64,000 nucleotides of DNA from CALREJ01 sp964533375 (GCA_964533375.1 CAZHLW010000002.1:174434-238433), one strand, 5' to 3'. Counted from the stretch's first letter, positions 8,697 through 17,441 are shown. Translations and numbers: made by a program. The notes: generated by a model from the sequence alone, not told the origin.

Positions 8697-9542
8697 ATGT
8701 CTCATAAAGCATCCATCATCGCATTAACCATCCTAAGTGCCATCTTTTTGTTGCTGCTCCACGAAGTCTGGTTTTCGCCAAACAGCAAAGTAACCACTGT
8801 CCACTTTTTCGACATCGGACAGGGAGATAGCGCTCTTGTGACAGGACCGTCTGGTCAACAGATTCTGATTGATGGCGGCCCGGATTTCCGCACTCTCGAA
8901 CAACTTGGAAAGGCAATGCCCTTCTTTGACCGGAGCATCGACTTCCTCGTCCTCAGTCATCCGCACGTCGACCATATTGCCGCGTTCCCGGAAGTTTTGC
9001 GGCGCTACAAGGTCGGCCAGGTCATCATCAGCGGAGCCGCATACGAGAACGGTCCGTACGAAGAATTTCTCACGCTCGTCACGGAGAAAAAAATTCCGGT
9101 GCTCCTCCCGGAACCCGGCAAGCAGATTGATCTGGGCGACGATTTGCTGATGGATCTTCTCTGGCCGCCGCCCGTGTACCTGGGTGAAGAGGTCGATGAA
9201 ATTCACGACAGCAACGTCGTCTTTAAATTACGATACGGTAATGACTCTGTGCTGTTTGTGGGAGATGCAGAGGAGTCGATTGAGCGCCAGCTTCTTTCCA
9301 AAGGTAATGATGTCTCGGCGACGGTTTTGAAAGTGGGCCATCACGGCAGCAGAACATCGAGTGGGACAGGATTCCTTCTGGCAGTTGATCCGGAACTGGC
9401 GGTGATTTCCGTTGCGTCAAAAAATAGTTACGGCCTCCCGCATCCGTCGATTGTGGCGCGACTGAAGGCGATGGATATTCCTATCAAGACGACAATGTCC
9501 GGGACGGTTCTGTGGACGATGGATGGCAAAGAAGACTTATAA
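8697..9542 (+). CDS. ComEC/Rec2-like metallo-beta-lactamase-fold hydrolase
   Basis: ATG 8697 is preferred because the 15 codons upstream in this frame are repeat sequence. The 281-aa protein has an N-terminal membrane anchor (residues ~5-20). An MBL domain follows: FDIGQGDSALV (~37-47), IDGGP, the zinc motif SHPHVDH near residue 84, and KVGHHGSRTSSG (~218-229). This matches the stand-alone ComEC C-terminal domain. It lacks the competence channel, so it may act as an extracytoplasmic nuclease or phosphodiesterase rather than a full DNA uptake pore. Confidence 0.85.
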   Translation: MSHKASIIALTILSAIFLLLLHEVWFSPNSKVTTVHFFDIGQGDSALVTGPSGQQILIDGGPDFRTLEQLGKAMPFFDRSIDFLVLSHPHVDHIAAFPEVLRRYKVGQVIISGAAYENGPYEEFLTLVTEKKIPVLLPEPGKQIDLGDDLLMDLLWPPPVYLGEEVDEIHDSNVVFKLRYGNDSVLFVGDAEESIERQLLSKGNDVSATVLKVGHHGSRTSSGTGFLLAVDPELAVISVASKNSYGLPHPSIVARLKAMDIPIKTTMSGTVLWTMDGKEDL

Positions 9543-9567
9543 ATGCCAATTTCGCCGATCCTTACCC

Positions 9568-9596
9568 TTATCCTCGCGCGTAACCTAACGTATAAT
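9568..9596 (+). promoter_or_regulatory. Promoter of GlmU-like gene
   Basis: TATAAT (9591-9596) with a weak TTATCC 17 nt upstream. The predicted start near 9603 excludes the longer in-frame N-terminus beginning at 9543. Confidence 0.55.
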
Positions 9597-9644
9597 GGTT
9601 CTATCCTTTATTGCACCCCACGGAGGGATGCGCTAGGTGATTCT

Positions 9645-10946
9645 ATGAAGACCCTCGTCCTCCTCGCCGGCCAATCCACGCGCTTCTGGCCCCTTACCGA
9701 AAAGCCGCTCTTCCCGATTGCCGGAAAGACGCTGCTCCAGCATATTGTTGATAGGCTGGAGGAAGCAGGATGCGAGGACATTGTCTTCATTGGCAGTAAA
9801 AATAATCTGGATGAAGCGCGGAAGATTTTCCCGAAAGCGGTGATGGTTGAGCAGGAAAAACTGGAACAGGGCATGCGCGGCGCACTCCTGAGTTCGCTGC
9901 CTGCAGTGGGCGATGAAGCGGTGCTGGTTGTGGGCGCGAATGATGTACTCAATCCCGAGGCGTATCAGATGACTATTGAGAAAGGGCAAGCTGCCGACGG
10001 TGCCATCCTTGCACAGAAAGTCGAACGCTATTTCCCGGGCGGGTATTTATCTGTTGATGGGGATCGTGTAACGGGCATTGTGGAGAAGCCGGGAGAAGGA
10101 AATGAACCGAGCGACCTTGTGACGATTGTCTGCCATTACCATGCAAACGGCGCGACACTGCTCAAGGCACTGCAGGAGATTGATGATGCGAGCGATGACG
10201 GCTACGGCTACGAGAAGGCGCTCGCAACGCTTTTCAAATCTCATACGTACAAGGCAGTTCCCTACGACAGTACCTGGCAGGCCGTGAAGTATCCGTGGCA
10301 CCTGCTGCACCTCCTCCCCATTCTCCTTGAGGCACTCGACGGACAGAACATTCATCCCGCCGCGCGCATTCATGAGTCTGTGGTGATTGATGGTCCGGTA
10401 AAAATTTGTGAGGGCGTACGCATCATGCCCAATGCCTGCATTGTGGGCCCGGCGTTCATCGGCAGAAATTCGATCATCGGCAACAACGCACTCGTGCGTG
10501 GAAGTTCGGTGGGAGAAAATTGCGTGGTCGGCTACAACACGGAAGTAAAAAACAGTCTGCTGTGCGATCATGTGTGGACACACAGCACCTACATCGGCGA
10601 CAGTATTATTGGAGAGAATGTAAGCTTTGGCGCGGGAACCGTGACCGGGAATTTACGGCTGGATGAAGCGGAAATCCACTCCACTCACAAAGACGATAAA
10701 TTGCCGACGGGACTCACGAAAATGGGAACCATCATCGGACGCAATACGCGCATCGGCATTCATGTGGCCATCAATCCCGGCGTGAAAATCGGCAGTGGAA
10801 GTTTTGTAAGCAGCGGCACTCTTGTTGACCGGGATGTTCCTGATAGAAGTTTTGTGAAGATGAAAAATGGCGAGTTGGATATCCGTGAAAATACGGCAGA
10901 AGCACCAACCCCTGCGGGACGCGAACAGTACAAAAGTCATCTGTGA
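9645..10946 (+). CDS. Bifunctional sugar-1-phosphate nucleotidyltransferase with left-handed beta-helix
   Basis: ATG 9645 lies 48 nt downstream of a TATAAT box and after AGGTGA. The 433-aa protein starts with a nucleotidyltransferase domain whose glycine-rich loop is LLAGQSTRFWPLTEKPLFP (a variant of AGGxGTRxxPLTxxxPKP), followed by VVGANDVL near residue 92 and VEKPGEGNEP (~145). The C-terminal half (~245-425) is hexapeptide-repeat beta-helix (IHPAARIHES, IGRNSIIGNNALV, IGRNTRIGIHVAINPGV). It resembles archaeal-type GlmU-like enzymes making UDP-GlcNAc or a related nucleotide sugar. Acetyltransferase activity and sugar specificity are not certain. Confidence 0.8.
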   Translation: MKTLVLLAGQSTRFWPLTEKPLFPIAGKTLLQHIVDRLEEAGCEDIVFIGSKNNLDEARKIFPKAVMVEQEKLEQGMRGALLSSLPAVGDEAVLVVGANDVLNPEAYQMTIEKGQAADGAILAQKVERYFPGGYLSVDGDRVTGIVEKPGEGNEPSDLVTIVCHYHANGATLLKALQEIDDASDDGYGYEKALATLFKSHTYKAVPYDSTWQAVKYPWHLLHLLPILLEALDGQNIHPAARIHESVVIDGPVKICEGVRIMPNACIVGPAFIGRNSIIGNNALVRGSSVGENCVVGYNTEVKNSLLCDHVWTHSTYIGDSIIGENVSFGAGTVTGNLRLDEAEIHSTHKDDKLPTGLTKMGTIIGRNTRIGIHVAINPGVKIGSGSFVSSGTLVDRDVPDRSFVKMKNGELDIRENTAEAPTPAGREQYKSHL

Positions 10947-11173
10947 TTTCATTCTTTTTTTCTTCTTTCCACACTGCTGTGGAAAAGGTGATGATGTGTG
11001 AAGAATGTGGATAGGTGGAATTGTGTGATTTGAAAATTTTGCAGGCGATCCGATCAGCAGGATGCGAAAAAGTGCTATTCGGTGCGCACAAAACTTATCC
11101 ACAGGCAATGTGGATAACTCGGGGAAGCTGGTTTGCACATCCTGCCCGGAGTTGTACACACATCTTTTTGATT

Positions 11174-11195
11174 ATGGCTTGTAGAAGCCATTTTT
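11174..11195 (+). terminator. Rho-independent terminator inside the origin region
   Basis: ATGGCTT, 4-nt loop, AAGCCAT, then a run of five T. A second GC-only hairpin (GCGCG/CGCGC, about 11212-11226) followed by six T lies just downstream. They would shield dnaN from read-through. Confidence 0.6.
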
Positions 11196-11300
11196 AGAGT
11201 TTTGGCTTCAGAGCGCGTCGCGCGCCGTTTTTTCCACGGGTTTTCCACACCCTTCCCACACCTTTGTTTTATTCAAAACATCCAAATCGCCAATCCTCAC

Positions 11301-11325
11301 CCCTTAACCTTAACCTTGACCTTAC
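11301..11325 (+). repeat. CCTTAACCTTAACC-type short repeat
   Basis: Degenerate tandem hexamer-like tract. Related tracts occur at 17254-17278 and 43071-43099. Confidence 0.5.
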
Positions 11326-11417
11326 ATTTCCACAGACAGCACCCTCAATGAAGATAAATTGATAGTGGCATGATGATGATGAATTCAATATAGTTACTTT
11401 CTTATTAATTTATTCAT

Positions 11418-12578
11418 ATGAAATTTTCCTGCAATACCCAAGACTTCTTACAGGGAATACAACTTGTTAGTCGGGCGATCAGCGGACAACAGGCATTACC
11501 TATTCTTGGGAATATTCTTTTCAAAGTCGAAGGACAAACATGCACCGTGAGTGCGACAGATTTGGAAGTGAGTATTATTACAAGTTTTGCGGCAAGCGTG
11601 GAAAGTGAAGGATCGATCACTATTCCGGCAAAAGCGATTTTAAACTTTGCGCAATACAACTCCGATCCGGACATTACTTTGGAAACGGTGGATGGCACAC
11701 AATTGAAAGTGACATCAAAACAAAGCAAGACATCCCTCTCCGGAGAATCATCGAAAGATTATCCGTCGATTCCCATGGTGGAGCAGAAGACATCGTTTAA
11801 GTTGGATGCTGCGCCATTACTGGAAGCATTGAACCTGGTAACCTTTGCATCAGCTCGCACAAGTTTGCGCCCAGTTCTCTCTGGTGTGTATTTGCGCACG
11901 GAAGGGGGAAAGCTGGTTTTGGTTGCGACCGATAGTTACCGTTTGTCCGAAGTGATGATTCCCACAGATGTAGCGGAAGAATTTTCCTGCATTATTCCGG
12001 TAAAGGTGCTGGATGAATTGAAGGTGATGCTGGCTAGCAAGAAACCCGCAAAAGCAACGCCGACTGAAGAAGGGGAGAAGCAGGGTGAGCGCAAGGAGGC
12101 GATTCCTGTCACTATTACTTTAAGCACGCAGCAGATTGAAATGCAGATGGGAAACAGCCGCCTGGTGTCCAGGCTGATTGAAGGAAAATTCCCGGACTAC
12201 CGCCAAATTGTGCCGAAGGAAAATACAACCAAAGCCTTCATCAGCACGCGCGATCTCACAACAGCGGTGAAGCGTATGCACTATTTTGCAAAGGAAGTGA
12301 ATAACAATCTCACATTCTCCTTGAGCGACGGTCAGGCAAATATCCACACGCCGCAGACACAACTTGGAAAAGATGAGACAACTATCCCGGCGGAAATTAC
12401 CGGAACGGATGGAAAGATTGCTTTAAGTAGCAGCTACCTTCTCGATTTCCTGTCGCATGTTGATGTGGATACATTGGAGATGAATATTACCGACAGCATG
12501 CATCCGGCCGTCTTCCATATTCCGGCGAATGACAAGTTTTTGCACCTGATCATGCCGCTCCGCATGCAGGAAAGCTGA
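11418..12578 (+). CDS. dnaN: DNA polymerase III beta sliding clamp
   Basis: This 386-aa protein has the three-domain clamp pattern: MKFSCNTQDFLQGIQLVSRAI at the start, LPILGNILF (~27-35), SGESSKDYPSIP near 110, LRPVLSGVYL (~148), ATDSYRLSE (~170) and the C-terminal MPLR motif near residue 380. A Lys/Glu-rich insertion around residues 205-220 (ASKKPAKATPTEEGEKQGER) lengthens the inter-domain region. It sits just downstream of the DnaA-box cluster without dnaA, and is followed by mfd. TATAGT at 11388-11393 is a possible -10 box. Confidence 0.95.
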   Translation: MKFSCNTQDFLQGIQLVSRAISGQQALPILGNILFKVEGQTCTVSATDLEVSIITSFAASVESEGSITIPAKAILNFAQYNSDPDITLETVDGTQLKVTSKQSKTSLSGESSKDYPSIPMVEQKTSFKLDAAPLLEALNLVTFASARTSLRPVLSGVYLRTEGGKLVLVATDSYRLSEVMIPTDVAEEFSCIIPVKVLDELKVMLASKKPAKATPTEEGEKQGERKEAIPVTITLSTQQIEMQMGNSRLVSRLIEGKFPDYRQIVPKENTTKAFISTRDLTTAVKRMHYFAKEVNNNLTFSLSDGQANIHTPQTQLGKDETTIPAEITGTDGKIALSSSYLLDFLSHVDVDTLEMNITDSMHPAVFHIPANDKFLHLIMPLRMQES

Positions 12579-12588
12579 TCTTTTCATC

Positions 12589-12616
12589 TTGTCTTTTTTC
12601 AGGAAAAGAATAGAAT
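12589..12616 (+). promoter_or_regulatory. mfd promoter
   Basis: TTGTCT (12589-12594), 16 nt, TAGAAT (12611-12616), giving a leader of about 90 nt before ATG 12713. Confidence 0.6.
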
Positions 12617-12631
12617 TGAGACAGATTTCAA

Positions 12632-12686
12632 CACACGGAGCAATTTACCGTGTAGCATTGAAGAATCGCCTGGAGGCGGTCCTTTT
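12632..12686 (+). promoter_or_regulatory. Structured mfd leader, possible attenuator
   Basis: Two hairpins lie in the leader: CACGG/CCGTG (12634-12652), extendable by TTCAA/TTGAA, then CGCC-TGGA-GGCG (12667-12678) followed by GTCCTTTT. The second resembles a weak terminator. Regulation is inferred only. Confidence 0.35.
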
Positions 12687-12712
12687 CGTATCACATCACC
12701 GGAGTACTTATT

Positions 12713-15700
12713 ATGAAACCTTCCCTCCTCATTGGCAGGGACACTCACCGGGAGCTTTCTGACCTTCTGTATGCAGAGGGATCTTTGGTTATCTCGGGCG
12801 CAGGAAATGAAACAGCGAAAGCGATGCTCATCAGTCACCTCCTGCATTTCAAGATGCAGCCGACACTGGTTGTTGCGGATGATGAGGCGCAGGTGGATGT
12901 GCTGCGGCACTGGCTGGCATTTTTTGATCAGGAGCCTGTGACCTTTGTGGATATTCACGATGGCGAGGGAGATACCATTCTCACAACCGATACCCTTCAG
13001 AGATTTTTACTCTTCATGCGTGGTGAGCAGAATGTGTTTCTGACATCGAAGAAAGTTTTTGAATCTACATTCCCGCTCTATAGCGATCTCCAGAAGCGCA
13101 GCATGAAGTTGAAAAAAGGGGATGAGCTGCCTTTCACAGGATTTGTGGAGGATCTCCTGTCCCGCGGATATGAACATGCGCTCGATAGTATTTTAGCGCC
13201 GGGTCAGTACCACAAAACCGGTGACACACTCGATATCTTCCCGATCCAGTCTGCGTATCCTTACCGCATTCAGTTTGAGTTTGATGCGATTGAGAAAATT
13301 ACGTGTGTGGAGGGTGACATCCACAGAGAAGAAAAAGAAGTGACACTTGTGCCGGTCACCTTTGAGAAGACGGCGACGATTGGGGAGCAATTTCCGAAAG
13401 ACGGATTACTCGTTATAGACGACCTGGATGAACTGCCAATTCCCACAGAAGGGTCATCTGTCCGCTTCACGTCGTTCCCGGAATCACAGGAACATCATGT
13501 GCACCTTCGCTATCTCTCTGTCCTCAAGTTCTACACCCTCACCGATTTCCTGAATGACCTGAAAGATAAGCTGCTGCAGAAGTGGAGTATTTTGATTGTG
13601 AGCCGCAGAAGCGAGGAACTGCAGGGAATTTTCAAGGAAGAGCGTATTCGTTTCTCTCTCAAAGAGCGCGAGCCCGGCGCAGTGACCATTGTAGGGGCCG
13701 GCGAGGAAGACCTTCTTCCGCACAGTATCCAGAATCCGGATTCGCAGTGTGCGCTCCTCACAGACCGCGAAATTTTCACTCTAAGAAAATCCGGCAAGGA
13801 GCGATCAGTCCAGAAGCTTGCGCTCGATTTCCTCACGTCACTGTCTGCTGGCGATTATGTGGTGCACATGGAACACGGTATCGGACGGTTTGAGGGAATG
13901 ACGCAAAAGACCATCGACGAGACAGTGCGTGAATATCTGGAGCTGACATATGCGGAAGGCGACAAGTTGTTCATTCCTGTGGACCAGGCCGACAAGCTGA
14001 GCAAGTTCGTGCACGAAGAAGGACAGGAGCCGGTGCTGACAAGACTCGGGGAACAGGCGTGGAAGAAAGTATCGGAGAAGATCCGCAATGAAACCAAGGA
14101 GATCGCAAAAGAACTGCTGGCACTCTACGCCAAGCGCGCGGCGGCGAAGGGCTTTGCTTATCAGCAGGATACGGAGGTCTACCGCAAATTCGAGGAAGCG
14201 TTCCAGTACACGGAAACACCCGGCCAGATGAAAGCCATCGACGATATCCGCCGCGATATGGAGGACGATCACCCGATGGATCGCCTGGTCTGCGGAGATG
14301 TGGGATTTGGAAAAACGGAAGTCGCGATGCGTGCCGCGTTCAAAGCAGTGCAGGATGGAAAGCAGGTTGCAGTCATTGCGCCTATCACGATTCTGGCCGA
14401 CCAGCACTATCACAATTTCCAGGAACGCATGAAAGGCTTCTCTGTGGAGATAGAAATGCTCTCACGGTTCCGTACCCCCAAACAGCAACAGGAATCACTG
14501 GAGAGGCTACGGAAGGGCAAGGCGAACATCGTGATCGGGACGCACAGACTGCTGCAGGACGATGTGGAGTTTTCGAACCTCGGACTTGTCATCATCGACG
14601 AAGAGCAGAGATTCGGTGTGAAGCAGAAAGAAAAGTTTAAAGAGATGCGCGCATCGGTGGATATCCTGACTCTTACTGCGACGCCGATCCCACGCACATT
14701 GAACTTGGGACTCCATAAACTCCGTGATATTTCCACCATTACCACACCTCCTCCCGGACGCCTCCCGATTATTACCGAAGTGCGTAAGTACAGTGATGCT
14801 TTGGTGCGTCAGGCGATTGTGCACGAAATCGAACGCGGTGGTCAGTGTTTCGTGCTGCATAACAGAGTGGAAACCATTGATGCGTTTGCGCAGAAATTGA
14901 AAGCGCAGATTCCGGAGGCGACATTTGTGGTGGCGCACGGTCAGCTCAAACCCGAAGATCTGGAAGAGCGCATCCTCAGTTTCAAACAGGGAAAATATTC
15001 CGTGCTGGTAAGCTCCACCATCATCGAAAACGGAATCGATCTTCCTCGTGCCAACACGCTCATCGTCAACGAAGCAGAACGATTCGGTCTCGCACAGCTC
15101 TATCAGCTCCGCGGGCGCGTCGGTCGTTCGAAAATTCAGGCATTTGCATATTTGTTGTACCACAGCCAAAAACTCAAAGACGATGCGAAGAAGAGACTGC
15201 GTGCGATTGTGGAAGCGTGTGAACTCGGAAGCGGCTTCCAGGTAGCCATGCGCGATCTGGAAATCCGCGGAGCGGGAGAAATTCTTGGCGCCAGTCAGGC
15301 GGGAACCATGAACACCGTTGGCGTGAGTCACTACCTGCGCATGCTGAAAAACGCTGTGGAGGAAATGAAATCCGGCGGCACGATTGTGGAAGAGGAATTG
15401 GAAAATACAGAAATCCTCCTGCCGATCGAAGCACTGCTCCCGACGTTTTATATTCCCGACAGCGGCGAGAAAATTTCTGTGTACCAGAAGCTCGCATCCA
15501 GCGAAGAAGAGTCCACTCTTGCAGAATTCGAAGCGGACCTGCGCGATGAATATGGTGAGCCGCCAAAACAGGTGATGAATCTGTTTGCAGTCCTGAGACT
15601 CAAGCTGGCGTGCCGCCGCGCCGGTGTGATTCGCGTGAAGGCAGAAGACCGTACGCGCACGGAAAAAGACATTGTGCTCACGCTCAGCCCGCGCGTGGAG

Positions 15701-15898
15701 GCAATGGATATCATGCGCATTCTGCAGCAGAACTCTGCATGGAAAATCAGCAGCAATACTATCCGCATTGCGGAGACAGACCTCATCAAGAGAGGAGGCA
15801 ACAAGGACTACATCACTGAATTGACCATCGAGGTGAAGGCGCTCATCCGGCCGCAGAAGGCGAAGGTCAAGGAGAAGGTTGAGGATCAGGAGGATTGA
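12713..15898 (+). CDS. mfd: Transcription-repair coupling factor
   Basis: This 1061-aa protein frees RNA polymerase stalled at DNA damage and recruits UvrA. A degenerate UvrB-like N-terminus comes first. The CarD-like RNA polymerase interaction domain is at ~380-450 (AGDYVVHMEHGIGRFEGM). The translocase core has Walker A GDVGFGKTE (~529), DEEQ (~629), the TATPIPRTLNLG motif, and QLYQLRGRVGRS near residue 800. The C-terminal TRCF domain (~905-1030) is present. Length is slightly below the usual ~1150 aa. ATG follows a CCGGAG site. The stop codon overlaps the -35 box of the next ncRNA. Confidence 0.97.
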   Translation: MKPSLLIGRDTHRELSDLLYAEGSLVISGAGNETAKAMLISHLLHFKMQPTLVVADDEAQVDVLRHWLAFFDQEPVTFVDIHDGEGDTILTTDTLQRFLLFMRGEQNVFLTSKKVFESTFPLYSDLQKRSMKLKKGDELPFTGFVEDLLSRGYEHALDSILAPGQYHKTGDTLDIFPIQSAYPYRIQFEFDAIEKITCVEGDIHREEKEVTLVPVTFEKTATIGEQFPKDGLLVIDDLDELPIPTEGSSVRFTSFPESQEHHVHLRYLSVLKFYTLTDFLNDLKDKLLQKWSILIVSRRSEELQGIFKEERIRFSLKEREPGAVTIVGAGEEDLLPHSIQNPDSQCALLTDREIFTLRKSGKERSVQKLALDFLTSLSAGDYVVHMEHGIGRFEGMTQKTIDETVREYLELTYAEGDKLFIPVDQADKLSKFVHEEGQEPVLTRLGEQAWKKVSEKIRNETKEIAKELLALYAKRAAAKGFAYQQDTEVYRKFEEAFQYTETPGQMKAIDDIRRDMEDDHPMDRLVCGDVGFGKTEVAMRAAFKAVQDGKQVAVIAPITILADQHYHNFQERMKGFSVEIEMLSRFRTPKQQQESLERLRKGKANIVIGTHRLLQDDVEFSNLGLVIIDEEQRFGVKQKEKFKEMRASVDILTLTATPIPRTLNLGLHKLRDISTITTPPPGRLPIITEVRKYSDALVRQAIVHEIERGGQCFVLHNRVETIDAFAQKLKAQIPEATFVVAHGQLKPEDLEERILSFKQGKYSVLVSSTIIENGIDLPRANTLIVNEAERFGLAQLYQLRGRVGRSKIQAFAYLLYHSQKLKDDAKKRLRAIVEACELGSGFQVAMRDLEIRGAGEILGASQAGTMNTVGVSHYLRMLKNAVEEMKSGGTIVEEELENTEILLPIEALLPTFYIPDSGEKISVYQKLASSEEESTLAEFEADLRDEYGEPPKQVMNLFAVLRLKLACRRAGVIRVKAEDRTRTEKDIVLTLSPRVEAMDIMRILQQNSAWKISSNTIRIAETDLIKRGGNKDYITELTIEVKALIRPQKAKVKEKVEDQED

Positions 15899-15925
15899 CG
15901 TAATTTAATTATTTGTTACTATAAT
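15895..15925 (+). promoter_or_regulatory. Promoter of ncRNA 1
   Basis: TTGACG (15895-15900) overlaps the mfd stop. TATAAT follows after 19 nt (15920-15925). Predicted RNA start is about 15931. Confidence 0.65.
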
Positions 15926-15929
15926 CATT

Positions 15930-16071
15930 CCCGCTATCTATAAGGTGAAGGTAGGTTGAGTTATAGGGTCTGACCTGTGGATGAAACATTGGTCGTTTGA
16001 TCAATGAACAAGCCCCTCAGGACGTTGCACCCGGCCGTTGAGCCCCACCCGATGTGATAGCGGGGCTTTTT
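15930..16071 (+). ncRNA. Rod-shaped structured RNA, 6S-like architecture
   Basis: The ends pair perfectly over 9 bp (15930-15938 CCCGCTATC with 16056-16064). A central 8-bp hairpin with a GTTT loop (15987-16006) sits midway, and short helices (GGGT/ACCC, CCTG/CAGG) bracket unpaired stretches between them. It ends in GGGGC plus five T. Own promoter, closing stem, central bubble and apical hairpin recall 6S RNA. Sequence identity to known 6S was not established, so the name is tentative. Confidence 0.55.
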
Positions 16072-16079
16072 CATCTAGA

Positions 16080-16107
16080 TTGACAAGTATAATTTACGAT
16101 CTAGGAT
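16080..16107 (+). promoter_or_regulatory. Promoter of ncRNA 2
   Basis: TTGACA (16080-16085), 16 nt, TAGGAT (16102-16107). The predicted start near 16113 coincides with the 5' edge of the closing helix. Confidence 0.6.
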
Positions 16108-16112
16108 AGCCG

Positions 16113-16269
16113 TCCTCTCTGTCGCATTAGAGGAAACAGGTGGGCGAGAAGCCCTTCGCAAAAAGTGTAACTAGGCAGGTTACCGTTCAACATGGCTGCA
16201 TTGGCAGTGCGGCACCTTAATTGTTGAATCAAGCCCGTTTATCCTCACTTCGCGACAGAGAGGATTTTT
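16113..16269 (+). ncRNA. Second structured RNA with 13-bp closing helix, family unknown
   Basis: Bases 16113-16125 pair perfectly with 16252-16264, and five T follow, so the closing helix could also terminate transcription. Inside, GAGGA/TCCTC with AAC/GTT (16130-16137 with 16237-16246) extends the rod. Local hairpins are GGGC/GCCC (~16142-16154), GTAAC/GTTAC (16167-16183) and TTCAACA/TGTTGAA (16186-16228) with CTGC/GCAG inside. It does not match the tmRNA, SRP RNA, RNase P or tRNA motifs I can check by eye. It could be a cis element of the next gene, but a separate promoter precedes that gene. Confidence 0.55.
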
Positions 16270-16297
16270 CATGCTCATCTTTTGGGTTCTTTTCTGC

Positions 16298-16303
16298 TAT
16301 AAT
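16298..16303 (+). promoter_or_regulatory. Extended -10 box of coiled-coil gene
   Basis: TTCTGC-TATAAT, ending 8 nt before ATG 16312; leaderless or nearly so. Confidence 0.6.
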
Positions 16304-16311
16304 AAAGAGAA

Positions 16312-17253
16312 ATGCCAAATCCAAATCCCTCATCGCAGGACCCTGCTGCCCAGCGCAAGCTGATGGAGGAAAAGCGTGCGCAGTGGGATGAAATTACGCA
16401 GAAACGCGAAGAGGCGATTGCGGCGGAAAAGGCGCGTGCCGTTGAACGGGTATCAACCGGAGAGCAAAAACTGGAGCGCGATCAGAAAGCGTATCAGGAA
16501 GAGGTGGCTGCTGCGCAGGCCCGCAGTAGCGAGCGCGAAGGATGGCGCAAGGAGCAGCATGTGAAACGCGATGAAGAGGAGCGGAGGCGCAAGCTTGAAG
16601 AAGAGCAGAAACTGCTTGCTGCGGAAGAGCAGAAGAAACGGGAGGCAGCAGAAGCCGAGCGGAAGGAATACATGGCGAATCTGCACAAGATGGCGGTTGC
16701 CCACAAAATCCGCGACAAGCGAGAGGCAATTGAAGATCAGGCGGAAGTGGAAAAGAAGAGTGCGGCGGATATTGCCGACCGCAACGAACGGCAGCTGGAC
16801 GAGGAAACGCAGCGTACGCTCCATCATCTGGAATCCGAAAAGCAGCGCAAGCTGACGCAGGTGCGGGTGGATGATGACCGCCGCAGAAAGGTGATTGAGG
16901 AGAAAGCACGTTTTGCGGTAATTGATGCACACAATGAATGGAAGAAGTCAGACGATGCCGCGCGGCACATGCAGGACCGGGCCGGGGCCGGAGACATGAT
17001 CAGCGCCGCACGCTTTAAAGAAAGTCAGGAAAAGTCACGCATCGAAAACGAACGCAAGCGCGATCTGCTGACACTTGATGAAGAAACGGCAAGCAGACTC
17101 TTTACCATTGAACAGGAATCCAAACATCTGAAAGAGGAGATTCTGAAGAATGCGGGCACGAAGAAGCTCCTGATTGAGCGGCAGGAGGACAAGAAGAAGC
17201 AGGAAGCCGAACGGCGCAAAGAGAACTTCGAGAAATGGCTAAAAGAAGATTAA
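16312..17253 (+). CDS. Highly charged coiled-coil protein, unknown function
   Basis: Not recognised as a family. The 313-aa protein is almost entirely Lys/Arg/Glu/Gln/Ala with heptad character from residue ~20 to the end (for example RKLEEEQKLLAAEEQKKREA). It has no signal peptide, no membrane segment and no Cys. It should form a long cytoplasmic coiled coil and may be a structural or scaffold protein. It stands between the ncRNA pair and tRNA-Leu, under its own extended -10 promoter. Confidence 0.75.
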   Translation: MPNPNPSSQDPAAQRKLMEEKRAQWDEITQKREEAIAAEKARAVERVSTGEQKLERDQKAYQEEVAAAQARSSEREGWRKEQHVKRDEEERRRKLEEEQKLLAAEEQKKREAAEAERKEYMANLHKMAVAHKIRDKREAIEDQAEVEKKSAADIADRNERQLDEETQRTLHHLESEKQRKLTQVRVDDDRRRKVIEEKARFAVIDAHNEWKKSDDAARHMQDRAGAGDMISAARFKESQEKSRIENERKRDLLTLDEETASRLFTIEQESKHLKEEILKNAGTKKLLIERQEDKKKQEAERRKENFEKWLKED

Positions 17254-17278
17254 GAATAAGGTTAAGGTTAAGGTAAAC
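17254..17278 (+). repeat. AAGGTTAAGGTTAAGG-type short repeat
   Basis: Lies between the coiled-coil gene and tRNA-Leu. It is the inverse of the tract at 11301-11325. Confidence 0.5.
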
Positions 17279-17287
17279 TGGAACCAG

Positions 17288-17373
17288 GCCGAGGTGGCGA
17301 AATGGCAGACGCACTAGCCTTAGGAGCTAGCGGGAGCAATCCCATGGAGGTTCAAGTCCTCTCCTCGGCACCA
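17288..17373 (+). tRNA. tRNA-Leu (anticodon UAG), CCA encoded
   Basis: The acceptor stem GCCGAGG pairs with CCTCGGC, and ACCA is encoded (17370-17373). The anticodon stem CTAGC/GCTAG encloses loop CTTAGGA with anticodon TAG at 17321-17323. A long variable arm and GGTTCAAGTCC in the T-arm fit class II tRNA-Leu reading CUA/CUN codons. No intron. Confidence 0.95.
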
Positions 17374-17441
17374 GCCTTCGCCCTGTGGGCTACGGCTGGC
17401 AAGCCACTCTTTAATAACAAATGTTTATCATAGACAGATCA

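Larger units (their letters stand above)
10947..11417. other. oriC: Putative chromosomal replication origin (oriC)
   Basis: This 471-bp gene-free stretch lies directly upstream of dnaN. It holds two perfect DnaA boxes in inverted orientation only 5 nt apart (TTATCCACA 11095-11103 and TGTGGATAA 11109-11117). Looser boxes are at 10978-10986, 11006-11014, 11230-11238, 11241-11249 and 11326-11334. The part next to dnaN (about 11341-11417) is strongly AT-rich and could be the unwinding element. There is no dnaA in the window. Box density and position are seen; origin function is inferred. Confidence 0.65.

Noticed and set aside
16113..16269. Second ncRNA as tmRNA, SRP RNA or RNase P RNA
   Set aside because: The conserved motifs of these RNAs (tRNA-like ends, GGAAGCAGCC loop, GAGGAAAGUCC core) are absent.
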